NCBI RefSeq assembly: GCF_029227915.1
Contig: NC_079879.1
Coordinates: 30,820,501 to 30,884,500, forward strand
Direction: 5' to 3'
DNA: 64,000 bases
Source of the DNA: Hydractinia symbiolongicarpus
Lineage: Eukaryota > Cnidaria > Hydrozoa > Anthoathecata > Hydractiniidae
Below the pieces are notes generated by a model. That model did no database searches and was not told the DNA's origin. It saw only the letters and a program-made list of their open reading frames with translations. This document shows positions 1-15,100 of this stretch, piece after piece; within the stretch, counting starts at the first letter, position 1, and the number at the start of each line of letters is the position of its first letter. The position numbers and the translations under genes were made by a program.

Positions 1-3000
1 GCGTTTTAGTGGTGAAAAGATAATTTAAAAAATCGTTCTGGAAATGAGTTTACTCCCTGGGTACTTTCTTTGTATACTTTTGACTATACGGGCCGAGTCC
101 GGGATTTACGGGAAATCGCGGGTTTTCGTTTGCCGGTTATTAAAGTCTTTTTATTCAGCGTCTCATCAAAAATGAGAACATTTTTGAAAACTACAAGTCT
201 CATGCGTTTTAGTGGTGAAAAGATAATTTAAAAAATCGTTCTGGAAATGAGTTTACTCCCTGGGTACTTTCTTTGTATACTTTTGACTATACGGGCCGAC
301 TCCGGGATTTACGGGAAATCGTAGGTTTTCGTTTGCCGGCGATTAAACTCCTTTCATTCAGCGTCTCATCAAAAATGAAAACATTTTTGAAAACTACAAG
401 TCTCATGCGTTTTAGTGGTGAAACGATAATTTAAAAAATCGTTTCGGAAATGAGTTTACTCACAGGGTACTTCCTTTGTATACATTCGACTATTCGGGCC
501 AAGCCCGGGGTTTACAGGAAATCGAGGGTTTTTCGTTTGCCGGCTATTAAACCACATTTATTAAGCGTCTCATCAAAAATGAAAACATTTCTGAAAACTA
601 CAAGTCTCATGGGCTTTAGTGGTGAAATAATAATTTAAAAAATCGTTCTGGAAATGAGTTTACTCACAGGATACTTTCTTCGTAAACATTCGACTATACG
701 GGACAAGCCCGGGATTTAGGGAAATCGTGGTATTTCGTTTGCTGGCGATTAAACCTCTTTCATTAAGCGTCTCATTAAAAATGAAAACATTTTTGGAAAC
801 TACAAGTCTCATTCGTTCTAGTGTAAAGAAATAATTTAAAAAATCGTTCGGGAAATGAGTTTACACCCTGGGTACTTTCTTTGTATACATTTGACTATAC
901 GGGCCAAGCCCGGAATTTACGTGAAATCGCGGGTTTTCGTTTGCTGGCGATTAAACCTCTTTCATTAAGCGTCTCATCAAAAATGAAAACATTTTTGAAA
1001 ACTACAAGTCTCATGCGTTTTAGTGGTGAAAAGATAATTTAGAAACCCTTTTTGGAAATGAGTTTACTCACAGGGTACTTTCTTTGTATACATTCGATAT
1101 ACGGGCCAAGCCCGGGATTTACAGGAAATCGGGGGTTTTCGTTTGCCGGCTATTAAACCACATTCATTAAGCGTCTCATCAAAAATGAAAACATTTCTGA
1201 AAACTACAAGTCTCATGGGCTTTAGTGGTAAAATAATAATTTAAAAAATCGTTTGGGAAATGAGTTTACTTCCTGGGTACTTTCTTTGTATACTTTTGAC
1301 TATACGGGCCAAGCCCGGGATTTACAGGAAATCGCGGGTTTTCGTTTGCCGGCTATTAAACCACATTCATTAAGCGTCTCATTAAAAATGAAAACATTTC
1401 TGAAAACTACAAGTCTCATGGGCTTTAGTGGTGAAATAATAATTTGAAAAATTGTTCGGGAATCAGTTTACTCCCTGGGTACTTTCTTTATATAAATTCA
1501 ACTATACGGGCCAAGCCTCGGATTTACGGGAAATCGCGGTTTTTCGTTTGCCGGCAATTAAACTTCTTTTATTCAGCGTCTCATCAAATATGAAAACACT
1601 TTTGAAAACTACAAGTCTCACGCGTTTTAGTGGTGAAAAATAATTTAAAAAATCGTTTTGGAAATGAGTTTACTCACAGGGTACTTTCTTTGTATACATT
1701 CGACTATACGGGCCAAGCCCGGGATTTACGGGAAATCGCAGGTTTTCGTTTGCCGGCGATTAAACCACTTTCACTAAGCGTCTCAACAAAAATGAAAACA
1801 TTTCTGAAAACTACAAGTCTCATGCGTTTTAGTGGTGAAAAAATAATTTAAAAAATCGTTCGGGAAATGAGTTTATTCCTTGGGAACTTTCTTTGTATAC
1901 ATTCGACTATACGGGCTAAGCCCGGGATTTACGGGAAATCGCGGGTTTTCGTTTGCCGGCGATTAAACCACTTTCACTAAGCGTCTCATCAAAAATGAAA
2001 ACATTTTTAAAAACTACAAGTCTCATGCGTTTTAGTGGTGAAAAGATAATTTAAAAAATCGTTCTGGAAATGAGTTTACTCACAGGGTACTTTCTTTGTA
2101 AACATTCGACTATACGGGACAAGCCCGGGATTTAGGGAAATCGTGGTATTTCGTTTGCCGGCGATTAAACCACTTTCACTAAGCGTCTCATTAAAAATGA
2201 AAACATTTTTAAAAACTACAAGTCTCCTGCGCTTTAGTGGTGAAAAGATAATTTGAAAAATCGTTCGGGAAATCAGTTTACTCCCTGGGTATCTTCTTTA
2301 TATACATTCAACTGTACGGGCCAAGCCTGGGATTTACGGGAAATCGCGGGTTTTCGTTTGCCGGCGATTAAACTTCTTTTATTCAGCGTCTCATCAAAAA
2401 TGAAAACACTTTTGAAAACTACAAGTCTTACGCGTTTTAGTGGTGAAAAAATAATTTAAAAAATCGTTCTGGAAATGAGTTTACTCACAGTGTACTTTCT
2501 TTGTATACATTCGACTACACGGGCCAAGCCCGGGATTTACGAGAAATCGCGGGTTTTCGTTTGCCGGCGATTAAACTTCTTTCATTAAGCGTCTCATCAA
2601 AAATGAAAACATTTTTGAAAACTACAAGTCTCATGCATTTTAGTGGTGAAAAAAAAATTTAAAAAATCGTTCGGGAAATGAGTTTACACCCTGGGTACTT
2701 TCTTTGTTTACATTTGACTATACGGGCCAAGCCCGGGATTTACGTGAAATCGCGGGATTTCGTTTGCCGGCGATTAAACCTCTTTCATTTAGCGTCTCAT
2801 CAAAAATGAAAACATTTTCGAAAACTACAAGTCTCATGCGTTTTAGTGGTGAAAAAATAATTTAAAAAAACGTTCGGGAAATGAGTTTACTCCCTGGGTA
2901 CTCTCTTTGTATACTTTTACCTATACGGGCCCAGTCCGGGATTTACGGGAAATCACGGTATTTCGTGTGCCGGCGATTAAACTTCTTTTATTCAGCGTCC

Positions 3001-6000
3001 CATCAAAAATGAAAACATTTTTGAAAACTACAAGTCTCATGCGTTTTAGTGGTGAAAAAATCATATAAAAAATTGTTCGGGAAATGAGTTTACTCCCTGG
3101 GTACTTTCTTCGTATACTTTTGACTATACGAGCCGAGTCCGGGGTTTACGGGAAATGGCAGGTTTTCGTTTGCCGGCGGTTAAACTTCTTTTAATCAGCG
3201 TCTCATCAAAAATGAAAACATTTTTAAAAACTACAAGTCTCATGCGTTTTAGTGGTGAAAAAAAAATTTAAAAAATTGTTCGGGAAATGAGTTTACAACC
3301 CTGGGTACTTTCTTTGTACACATTCGACTATACGGGCCAAGCCCGGAATTTACGTGAAAACGCGGGTTTTTGTTTGCCGGCGATTAAACCTCTCTCATTA
3401 AACGTCTCATTAAAAATGAAAACATTTCTGAAAACTACAAGTCTCATGCGTTTTAGTGGTGAAAAGATAATTTAAAAAACCGTTTTGGAAATGAGTTTAC
3501 TCACAGGGTACTTTCTTTGTATACATTCGACTATACGGGCCAAGCCCGGGATTTACAAGAAATCGCGGGATTTCGTTTGCCGCCTATTAAACCACATTCA
3601 TTAAGCCTCTCAACAAAAATGAAAACATTTCTGAAAACTACAAGTCTCATGGGCTTTAGTGGTGAAATAATAATTTAAAAAATCGTTCTGGAAATGAGTT
3701 TACTCACAGGATACTTTCTTCGTAAACATTCGACTATACGGGACAAGCCCGGGATTTAGGGAAATCGTGGTATTTCGTTTGCTGGCGATTAAACCTCTTT
3801 CATTAAGCGTCTCATTAAAAATGAAAACATTTTTGGAAACTACAAGTCTCATTCGTTCTAGTGTACAGAAATAATTTAAAAAATCGTTCCGGAAATGAGT
3901 TTACACCCTGGGTACTTTCTTTGTATACATTTGACTATACGGGCCAAGCCCGGAATTTACGTGAAATCGCGGGTTTTCGTTTGCTGGCGATTAAACCTCT
4001 TTCATTAAGCGTCTCATCAAAAATGAAAACATTTTTGAAAACTACAAGTCTCATGCGTTTTAGTGGTGAAAAGATAATTTAGAAACCCTTTTTGGAAATG
4101 AGTTTACTCACAGGGTACTTTCTTTGTATACATTCGATATACGGGCCAAGCCCGGGATTTACAGGAAATCGGGGGTTTTCGTTTGCCGGCTATTAAACCA
4201 CATTCATTAAGCGTCTCATCAAAAATGAAAACATTTCTGAAAACTACAAGTCTCATGGGCTTTAGTGGTGAAATAATAATTTAAAAAATCGTTTGGGAAA
4301 TGAGTTTACTTCCTGGGTACTTTCTTTGTATACTTTTGACTATACGGGCCAAGCCCGGGATTTACAGGAAATCGCGGGTTTTCGTTTGCCGGCTATTAAA
4401 CCACATTCATTAAGCGTCTCATTAAAAATGAAAACATTTCTGAAAACTACAAGTCTCATGGGCTTTAGTGGTGAAATAATAATTTGAAAAATTGTTCGGG
4501 AATCAGTTTACTCCCTGGGTACTTTCTTTATATAAATTCAACTATACGGGCCAAGCCTGGGATTTACGGGAAATCGCGGTTTTTCGTTTGCCGGCAATTA
4601 AACTTCTTTTATTCAGCGTCTCATCAAATATGAAAACACTTTTGAAAACTACAAGTCTCACGCGTTTTAGTGGTGAAAAAATAATTTAAAAAATCGTTTT
4701 GGAAATGAGTTTACTCACAGGGTACTTTCTTTGTATACATTCGACTATACGGGCCAAGCCCGGGATTTACGGGAAATCGCAGGTTTTCGTTTGCCGGCGA
4801 TTAAACCACTTTCACTAAGCGTCTCAACAAAAATGAAAACATTTCTGAAAACTACAAGTCTCATGCGTTTTAGTGGTGAAAAAATAATTTAAAAAATCGT
4901 TCGGGAAATGAGTTTATTCCTTGGGAACTTTCTTTGTATACATTCGACTATACGGGCTAAGCCCGGGATTTACGGGAAATCGCGGGTTTTCGTTTGCCGG
5001 CGATTAAACCACTTTCACTAAGCGTCTCATCAAAAATGAAAACACTTTTAAAAACTACAAGTCTCATGCGTTTTAGTGGTGAAAAGATAATTTAAAAAAT
5101 CGTTCTGGAAATGAGTTTACTCACAGGGTACTTTCTTTGTAAACATTCGACTATACGGGACAAGCCCGGGATTTAGGGAAATCGTGGTATTTCGTTTGCC
5201 GGCGATTAAACCACTTTCACTAAGCGTCTCATTAAAAATGAAAACATTTTTAAAAACTACAAGTCTCCTGCGCTTTAGTGGTGAAAAGATAATTTGAAAA
5301 ATCGTTCGGGAAATCAGTTTACTCCCTGGGTATCTTCTTTATATACATTCAACTGTACGGGCCAAGCCTGGGATTTACGGGAAATCGCGGGTTTTCGTTT
5401 GCCGGCGATTAAACTTCTTTTATTCAGCGTCTCATCAAAAATGAAAACACTTTTGAAAACTACAAGTCTTACGCGTTTTAGTGGTGAAAAAATAATTTAA
5501 AAAATCGTTCTGGAAATGAGTTTACTCACAGTGTACTTTCTTTGTATACATTCGACTACACGGGCCAAGCCCGGGATTTACGAGAAATCGCGGGTTTTCG
5601 TTTGCCGGCGATTAAACTTCTTTCATTAAGCGTCTCATCAAAAATGAAAACATTTTTGAAAACTACAAGTCTCATGCATTTTAGTGGTGAAAAAAAAATT
5701 TAAAAAATCGTTCGGGAAATGAGTTTACACCCTGGGTACTTTCTTTGTTTACATTTGACTATACGGGCCAAGCCCGGGATTTACGTGAAATCGCGGGATT
5801 TCGTTTGCCGGCGATTAAACCTCTTTCATTTAGCGTCTCATCAAAAATGAAAACATTTTCGAAAACTACAAGTCTCATGCGTTTTAGTGGTGAAAAAATA
5901 ATTTAAAAAATCGTTCGGGAAATGAGTTTACTCCCTGGGTACTCTCTTTGTATACTTTTGACTATACGGGCCCAGTCCGGGATTTACGGGAAATCACGGT

Positions 6001-9000
6001 ATTTCGTGTGCCGGCGATTAAACTTCTTTTATTCAGCGTCCCATCAAAAATGAAAACATTTTTGAAAACTACAAGTCTCATGCGCTTTAGTGGTGAAAAG
6101 ATAATTTGAAAAATCGTTCGGGAAATCAGTTTACTCCCTGGGTATCTTCTTTATATACATTCAACTGTACGGGCCAAGCCTGGGATTTACGGGAAATCGC
6201 GGGTTTTCGTTTGCCGGCGATTAAACTTCTTTTATTCAGCGTCTCATCAAAAATGAAAACACTTTTGAAAACTACAAGTCTTACGCGTTTTAGTGGTGAA
6301 AAAATAATTTAAAAAATCGTTCTGGAAATGAGTTTACTCACAGTGTACTTTCTTTGTATACATTCGACTACACGGGCCAAGCCCGGGATTTACGAGAAAT
6401 CGCGGGTTTTCGTTTGCCGGCGATTAAACTTCTTTCATTAAGCGTCTCATCAAAAATGAAAACATTTTTGAAAACTACAAGTCTCATGCGTTTTAGTGGT
6501 GAAAAAATCATATAAAAAATTGTTCGGGAAATGAGTTTACTCCCTGGGTACTTTCTTCGTATACTTTTGACTATACGAGCCGAGTCCGGGGTTTACGGGA
6601 AATGGCAGGTTTTCGTTTGCCGGCGGTTAAACTTCTTTTAATCAGCGTCTCATCAAAAATGAAAACATTTTTAAAAACTACAAGTCTCATGCGTTTTAGT
6701 GGTGAAAAAAAAATTTAAAAAATTGTTCGGGAAATGAGTTTACAACCCTGGGTACTTTCTTTGTACACATTCGACTATACGGGCCAAGCCCGGAATTTAC
6801 GTGAAAACGCGGGTTTTTGTTTGCCGGCGATTAAACCTCTTTCATTAAACGTCTCATTAAAAATGAAAACATTTCTGAAAACTACAAGTCTCATGCGTTT
6901 TAGTGGTGAAAAGATAATTTAAAAAACCGTTTTGGAAATGAGTTTACTCACAGGGTACTTTCTTTGTATACATTCGACTATACGGGCCAAGCCCGGGATT
7001 TACAAGAAATCGCGGGATTTCGTTTGCCGCCTATTAAACCACATTCATTAAGCCTCTCAACAAAAATGAAAACATTTCTGAAAACTACAATTCTCATGCG
7101 TTTTAGTGGTGAAAAAATAATTTAAAAAATCGTTCGGGAAATGAGTTTATTCCTTGGGAACTTTCTTTGTATACATTCGACTATACGGGCTAAGCCCGGG
7201 ATTTACGGGAAATCGCGGGTTTTCGTTTGCCGGCGATTAAACCACTTTCACTAAGCGTCTCATCAAAAATGAAAACATTTTTAAAAACTACAAGTCTCAT
7301 GCGTTTTAGTGGTGAAAAGATAATTTAAAAAATCGTTCTGGAAATGAGTTTACTCACAGGGTACTTTCTTTGTAAACATTCGACTATACGGGACAAGCCC
7401 GGGATTTAGGGAAATCGTGGTATTTCGTTTGCCGGCGATTAAACCACTTTCACTAAGCGTCTCATTAAAAATGAAAACATTTTTAAAAACTACAAGTCTC
7501 CTGCGCTTTAGTGGTGAAAAGATAATTTGAAAAATCGTTCGGGAAATCAGTTTACTCCCTGGGTACCTTCTTTATATACATTCAACTGTACGGGCCAAGC
7601 CTGGGATTTACGGGAAATAGCGGGTTTTCGTTTGCCGGCGATTAAACTTCTTTTATTCAGCGTCTCATCAAAAATGAAAACATTTTTGAAAACTACAAGT
7701 CTCATGCATTTTAGTGGTGAAAAAAAAATTTAAAAAATCGTTCGGGAAATGAGTTTACACCCTGGGTACTTTCTTTGTTTACATTTGACTATACGGGCCA
7801 AGCCCGGGATTTACGTGAAATCGCGGGATTTCGTTTGCCGGCGATTAAACCTCTTTCATTAAGCGTCTCATCAAAAATGAAAACATTTTTGAAAACTACA
7901 AGTCTCATGCGTTTTAGTGGTGAAAAAATAATTTAAAAAATCGTTCAAGAAATGAGTTTACTCCCTGGGTACTCTCTTTGTATACTTTTGACTATACGGG
8001 CCCAGTCCGGGATTTACGGGAAATCACGGTATTTCGTGTGCCGGCGATTAAACTTCTTTTATTCAGCGTCCCATCAAAAATGAAAACATTTTTGAAAACT
8101 ACAAGTCTCATGCGTTTTAGTGGTGAAAAAATCATATAAAAAATCGTTCGGGAAATGAGTTTACTCCCTGGGTACTTTCTTCGTATACTTTTGACTATAC
8201 GAGCCGAGTCCGGGGTTTACGGGAAATGGCGGGTTTTCGTTTGCCGGCTATTAAACCACATTCATTAAGCGTGTCATCAAAAATGAAAACATTTCTGAAA
8301 ACTACAAGTCTCATGGGCTTTAGTGGTGAAATAATAATTTAAAAAATCGTTCGGGAAATGAGTTTACTCCCTGGGTACTTTCTTTGTATACTTTTGACTA
8401 TACGGGCCGAGTCCGGGATTTACGGGAAATCGCGGGTTTTCGTTTGCCGGTTATTAAAGTCTTTTTATTCAGCGTCTCATCAAAAATGAGAACATTTTTG
8501 AAAACTACAAGTCTCATGCGTTTTAGTGGTGAAAAGATAATTTAAAAAATCGTTCTGGAAATGAGTTTACTCCCTGGGTACTTTCTTTGTATACTTTTGA
8601 CTATACGGGCCGACTCCGGGATTTACGGGAAATCGTAGGTTTTCGTTTGCCGGCGATTAAACTCCTTTCATTCAGCGTCTCATCAAAAATGAAAACATTT
8701 TTGAAAACTACAAGTCTCATGCGTTTTAGTGGTGAAACGATAATTTAAAAAATCGTTTCGGAAATGAGTTAACTCACAGGGTACTTCCTTTGTATACATT
8801 CGACTATTCGGGCCAAGCCCGGGGTTTACAGGAAATCGAGGGGTTTTCGTTTGCCGGCTATTAAACCACATTTATTAAGCGTCTCATCAAAAATGAAAAC
8901 ATTTCTGAAAACTACAAGTCTCATGGGCTTTAGTGGTGAAATAATAATTTAAAAAATCGTTCTGGAAATGAGTTTACTCACAGGATACTTTCTTCGTAAA

Positions 9001-10375
9001 CATTCGACTATACGGGACAAGCCCGGGATTTAGGGAAATCGTGGTATTTCGTTTGCTGGCGATTAAACCTCTGTCATTAAGCGTCTCATTAAAAATGAAA
9101 ACATTTTTGGAAACTACAAGTCTCATTCGTTCTAGTGTACAGAAATAATTTAAAAAATCGTTCGGGAAATGAGTTTACACCCTGGGTACTTTCTTTGTAT
9201 ACATTTGACTATACGGGCCAAGCCCGGAATTTACGTGAAATCGCGGGTTTTCGTTTGCTGGCGATTAAACCTCTTTCATTAAGCGTCTCATCAAAAATGA
9301 AAACATTTTTGAAAACTACAAGTCTCATGCGTTTTAGTGGTGAAAAGATAATTTAGAAACCCTTTTTGGAAATGAGTTTACTCACAGGGTACTTTCTTTG
9401 TATACATTCGATATACGGGCCAAGCCCGGGATTTACAGGAAATCGGGGGTTTTCGTTTGCCGGCTATTAAACCACATTCATTAAGCGTCTCATCAAAAAT
9501 GAAAACATTTCTGAAAACTACAAGTCTCATGGGCTTTAGTGGTGAAATAATAATTTAAAAAATCGTTTGGGAAATGAGTTTACTTCCTGGGTACTTTCTT
9601 TGTATACTTTTGACTATACGGGCCAAGCCCGGGATTTACAGGAAATCGCGGGTTTTCGTTTGCCGGCTATTAAACCACATTCATTAAGCGTCTCATTAAA
9701 AATGAAAACATTTCTGAAAACTACAAGTCTCATGGGCTTTAGTGGTGAAATAATAATTTGAAAAATTGTTCGGGAATCAGTTTACTCCCTGGGTACTTTC
9801 TTTATATAAATTCAACTATACGGGCCAAGCCTGGGATTTACGGGAAATCGCGGTTTTTCGTTTGCCGGCAATTAAACTTCTTTTATTCAGCGTCTCATCA
9901 AATATGAAAACACTTTTGAAAACTACAAGTCTCACGCGTTTTAGTGGTGAAAAAATAATTTAAAAAATCGTTTTGGAAATGAGTTTACTCACAGGGTACT
10001 TTCTTTGTATACATTCGACTATACGGGCCAAGCCCGGGATTTACGGGAAATCGCAGGTTTTCGTTTGCCGGCGATTAAACCACTTTCACTAAGCGTCTCA
10101 ACAAAAATGAAAACATTTCTGAAAACTACAAGTCTCATGCGTTTTAGTGGTGAAAAAATAATTTAAAAAATCGTTCGGGAAATGAGTTTATTCCTTGGGA
10201 ACTTTCTTTGTATACATTCGACTATACGGGCTAAGCCCGGGATTTACGGGAAATCGCGGGTTTTCGTTTGCCGGCGATTAAACCACTTTCACTAAGCGTC
10301 TCATCAAAAATGAAAACATTTTTAAAAACTACAAGTCTCATGCGTTTTAGTGGTGAAAAGATAATTTAAAAAATC
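1..10375 (+). repeat. Higher-order duplication, 41-monomer offset (8,314 bp)
   Basis: 1-2,060 matches 8,315-10,375 with few differences. Both copies hold the otherwise rare 'gccggttattaaagtc' variant (at about 133 and 8,447) followed by 'aaaaatgagaaca'. The match breaks at about 2,060 / 10,375, where the second copy enters a four-monomer duplication. Confidence 0.8.
596..6080 (+). repeat. Higher-order duplication, 15 monomers (offset ~3,040)
   Basis: 596-3,040 reappears at 3,636-6,080. The offset is 3,040 bp before about 1,637 and 3,041 after, because the first copy lacks one A in the 'gtgaaaaaataattt' run. Shared rare variants such as 'tcacaggatactttcttcg' mark both copies. Between them, 3,041-3,635 is a separate block that recurs at about 6,484-7,080 (offset 3,447, 17 monomers). 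Confidence 0.85.
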
Positions 10376-12165
10376 GTTTGGGAAATGAGTTTACTTCCTG
10401 GGTACTTTCTTTGTATACTTTTGACTATACGGGCCAAGCCCGGGATTTACAGGAAATCGCGGGTTTTCGTTTGCCGGCTATTAAACCACATTCATTAAGC
10501 GTCTCATTAAAAATGAAAACATTTCTGAAAACTACAAGTCTCATGGGCTTTAGTGGTGAAATAATAATTTGAAAAATTGTTCGGGAATCAGTTTACTCCC
10601 TGGGTACTTTCTTTATATAAATTCAACTATACGGGCCAAGCCTGGGATTTACGGGAAATCGCGGTTTTTCGTTTGCCGGCAATTAAACTTCTTTTATTCA
10701 GCGTCTCATCAAATATGAAAACACTTTTGAAAACTACAAGTCTCACGCGTTTTAGTGGTGAAAAAATAATTTAAAAAATCGTTTTGGAAATGAGTTTACT
10801 CACAGGGTACTTTCTTTGTATACATTCGACTATACGGGCCAAGCCCGGGATTTACGGGAAATCGCAGGTTTTCGTTTGCCGGCGATTAAACCACTTTCAC
10901 TAAGCGTCTCAACAAAAATGAAAACATTTCTGAAAACTACAAGTCTCATGCGTTTTAGTGGTGAAAAAATAATTTAAAAAATCGTTCGGGAAATGAGTTT
11001 ATTCCTTGGGAACTTTCTTTGTATACATTCGACTATACGGGCTAAGCCCGGGATTTACGGGAAATCGCGGGTTTTCGTTTGCCGGCGATTAAACCACTTT
11101 CACTAAGCGTCTCATCAAAAATGAAAACATTTTTAAAAACTACAAGTCTCATGCGTTTTAGTGGTGAAAAGATAATTTAAAAAATCGTTCTGGAAATGAG
11201 TTTACTCACAGGGTACTTTCTTTGTAAACATTCGACTATACGGGACAAGCCCGGGATTTAGGGAAATCGTGGTATTTCGTTTGCCGGCGATTAAACCACT
11301 TTTACTAAGCGTCTCATTAAAAATGAAAACATTTTTAAAAACTACAAGTCTCCTGCGCTTTAGTGGTGAAAAGATAATTTGAAAAATCGTTCGGGAAATC
11401 AGTTTACTCCCTGGGTATCTTCTTTAAATACATTCAACTGTACGGGCCAAGCCTGGGATTTACGGGAAATCGCGGGTTTTCGTTTGCCGGCGATTAAACT
11501 TCTTTTATTCAGCGTCTCATCAAAAATGAAAACACTTTTGAAAACTACAAGTCTTACGCGTTTTAGTGGTGAAAAAATAATTTAAAAAATCGTTCTGGAA
11601 ATGAGTTTACTCACAGTGTACTTTCTTTGTATACATTCGACTACACGGGCCAAGCCCGGGATTTACGAGAAATCGCGGGTTTTCGTTTGCCGGCGATTAA
11701 ACTTCTTTCATTAAGCGTCTCATCAAAAATGAAAACATTTTTGAAAACTACAAGTCTCATGCATTTTAGTGGTGAAAAAAAAATTTAAAAAATCGTTCGG
11801 GAAATGAGTTTACACCCTGGGTACTTTCTTTGTTTACATTTGACTATACGGGCCAAGCCCGGGATTTACGTGAAATCGCGGGATTTCGTTTGCCGGCGAT
11901 TAAACCTCTTTCATTTAGCGTCTCATCAAAAATGAAAACATTTTCGAAAACTACAAGTCTCATGCGTTTTAGTGGTGAAAAAATAATTTAAAAAATCGTT
12001 CGGGAAATGAGTTTACTCCCTGGGTACTCTCTTTGTATACTTTTGACTATACGGGCCCAGTCCGGGATTTACGGGAAATCACGGTATTTCGTGTGCCGGC
12101 GATTAAACTTCTTTTATTCAGCGTCCCATCAAAAATGAAAACATTTTTGAAAACTACAAGTCTCA
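4293..12165 (+). repeat. Higher-order duplication, 30-monomer offset (6,085 bp)
   Basis: 4,293-6,080 matches 10,378-12,165. After about 12,163 the array instead matches 6,484 onward at an offset of 5,679 bp (28 monomers). This switch of partner shows that the array was assembled from overlapping duplicated blocks and not from one regular higher-order unit. Confidence 0.75.
9567..11187 (+). repeat. Tandem duplication of a 4-monomer block (811 bp)
   Basis: 9,567-10,377 is followed directly by a near-identical copy at 10,378-11,187. Both carry the linked variants 'gtttgggaaatgag', 'tttatataaattcaac' and 'catcaaatatgaaaac'. A similar 4-monomer step exists at 5,294 / 6,106 (812 bp). Confidence 0.8.
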
Positions 12166-15100
12166 TGCGTTTTAGTGGTGAAAAAATCATATAAAAAATT
12201 GTTCGGAAAATGAGTTTACTCCCTGGGTACTTTCTTCGTATACTTTTGACTATACGAGCCGAGTCCGGGGTTTACGGGAAATGGCAGGTTTTCGTTTGCC
12301 GGCGGTTAAACTTCTTTTAATCAGCGTCTCATCAAAAATGAAAACATTTTTAAAAACTACAAGTCTCATGCGTTTTAGTGGTGAAAAAAAAATTTAAAAA
12401 ATTGTTCGGGAAATGAGTTTACAACCCTGGGTACTTTCTTTGTACACATTCGACTATACGGGCCAAGCCCGGAATTTACGTGAAAACGCGGGTTTTTGTT
12501 TGCCGGCGATTAAACCTCTTTCATTAAACGTCTCATTAAAAATGAAAACATTTCTGAAAACTACAAGTCTCATGCGTTTTAGTGGTGAAAAGATAATTTA
12601 AAAAACCGTTTTGGAAATGAGTTTACTCACAGGGTACTTTCTTTGTATACATTCGACTATACGGGCCAAGCCCGGGATTTACAAGAAATCGCGGGATTTC
12701 GTTTGCCGCCTATTAAACCACATTCATTAAGCCTCTCAACAAAAATGAAAACATTTCTGAAAACTACAAGTCTCATGCGTTTTAGTGGTGAAAAAATAAT
12801 TTAAAAAATCGTTCGGGAAATGAGTTTATTCCTTGGGAACTTTCTTTGTATACATTCGACTATACGGGCTAAGCCCGGGATTTACGGGAAATCGCGGGTT
12901 TTCGTTTGCCGGCGATTAAACCACTTTCACTAAGCGTCTCATCAAAAATGAAAACATTTTTAAAAACTACAAGTCTCATGCGTTTTAGTGGTGAAAAGAT
13001 AATTTAAAAAATCGTTCTGGAAATGAGTTTACTCACAGGGTACTTTCTTTGTAAACATTCGACTATACGGGACAAGCCCGGGATTTAGGGAAATCGTGGT
13101 ATTTCGTTTGCCGGCGATTAAACCACTTTCACTAAGCGTCTCATTAAAAATGAAAACATTTTTAAAAACTACAAGTCTCCTGCGCTTTAGTGGTGAAAAG
13201 ATAGTTTGAAAAATCGTTCGGGAAATCAGTTTACTCCCTGGTACCTTCTTTATATACATTCAACTGTACGGGCCAAGCCTGGGATTTACGGGAAATCGCG
13301 GGTTTTCGTTTGCCGGCGATTAAACTTCTTTTATTCAGCGTCTCATCAAAAATGAAAACACTTTTGAAAACTACAAGTCTTACGCGTTTTAGTGGTGAAA
13401 AAATAATTTAAAAAATCGTTCTGGAAATGAGTTTACTCACAGGGTACTTTCTTTGTATACATTCGACTACATGGGCCAAGCCCGGGATTTACGAGAAATC
13501 GCGGGTTTTCGTTTGCCGGCGATTAAACTTCTTTCATTAAGCGTCCCATCAAAAATGAAAACATTTTTGAAAACTACAAGTCTCATGCATTTTAGTGGTG
13601 AAAAAAAAATTTAAAAAATCGTTCGGGAAATGAGTTTACACCCTGGGTACTTTCTTTGTTTACATTTGACTATACGGGCCAAGCCCGGGATTTACGTGAA
13701 ATCGCGGGATTTCGTTTGCCGGCGATTAAACCTCTTTCATTAAGCGTCTCATCAAAAATGAAAACATTTTTGAAAACTACAAGTCTCATGCGTTTTAGTG
13801 GTGAAAAAATAATTTAAAAAATCGTTCGGGAAATGAGTTTATTCCTTGGGAACTTTCTTTGTATACATTCGACTATACGGGCTAAGCCCGGGATTTACGG
13901 GAAATCGCGGGTTTTCGTTTGCCGGCGATTAAACCACTTTCACTAAGCGTCTCATCAAAAATGAAAACATTTTTAAAAACTACAAGTCTCATGCGTTTTA
14001 GTGGTGAAAAGATAATTTAAAAAATCGTTCTGGAAATGAGTTTACTCACAGGGTACTTTCTTTGTAAACATTCGACTATACGGGACAAGCCCGGGATTTA
14101 GGGAAATCGTGGTATTTCGTTTGCCGGCGATTAAACCACTTTCACTAAGCGTCTCATTAAAAATGAAACCATTTTTAAAAACTACAAGTCTCCTGCGCTT
14201 TAGTGGTGAAAAGATAATTTGAAAAATCGTTCGGGAAATCAGTTTACTCCCTGGGTATCTTCTTTATATACATTCAACTGTACGGGCTAAGCCTGGGATT
14301 TACGGGAAATCGCGGGTTTTCGTTTGCCGGCGATTAAACTTCTTTTATTCAGCGTCTCATCAAAAATGAAAACACTTTTGAAAACTACAAGTCTTACGCG
14401 TTTTAGTGGTGAAAAAATAATTTAAAAAATCGTTCTGGAAATGAGTTTACTCACAGTGTACTTTCTTTGTATACATTCGACTACACGGGCCAAGCCCGGG
14501 ATTTACGAGAAATCGCGGGTTTTCGTTTGCCGGCGATTAAACTTCTTTCATTAAGCGTCTCATCAAAAATGAAAACATTTTTGAAAACTACAAGTCTCAT
14601 GCATTTTAGTGGTGAAAAAAAAATTTAAAAAATCGTTCGGGAAATGAGTTTACACCCTGGGTACTTTCTTTGTTTACATTTGACTATACGGGCCAAGCCC
14701 GGGATTTACGTGAAATCGCGGGATTTCGTTTGCCGGCGATTAAACCTCTTTCATTAAGCGTCTCATCAAAAATGAAAACATTTTTGAAAACTACAAGTCT
14801 CATGCATTTTAGTGGTGAAAAAAAAATTTAAAAAATCGTTCGGGAAATGAGTTTACTCCCTGGGTACTCTCTTTGTATACTTTTGACTATACGGGCCCAG
14901 TCCGGGATTTACGGGAAATCACGGTATTTCGTGTGCCGGCGATTAAACTTCTTTTATTCAGCGTCTCATCAAAAATGAAAACATTTTTAAAAACTACAAG
15001 TCTCATGCGTTTTAGTGGTGAAAAAAAAATTTAAAAAACCGTTTTGGAAATGAGTTTACTCACAGGGTACTTTCTTTGTATACATTCGACTATACGGGCC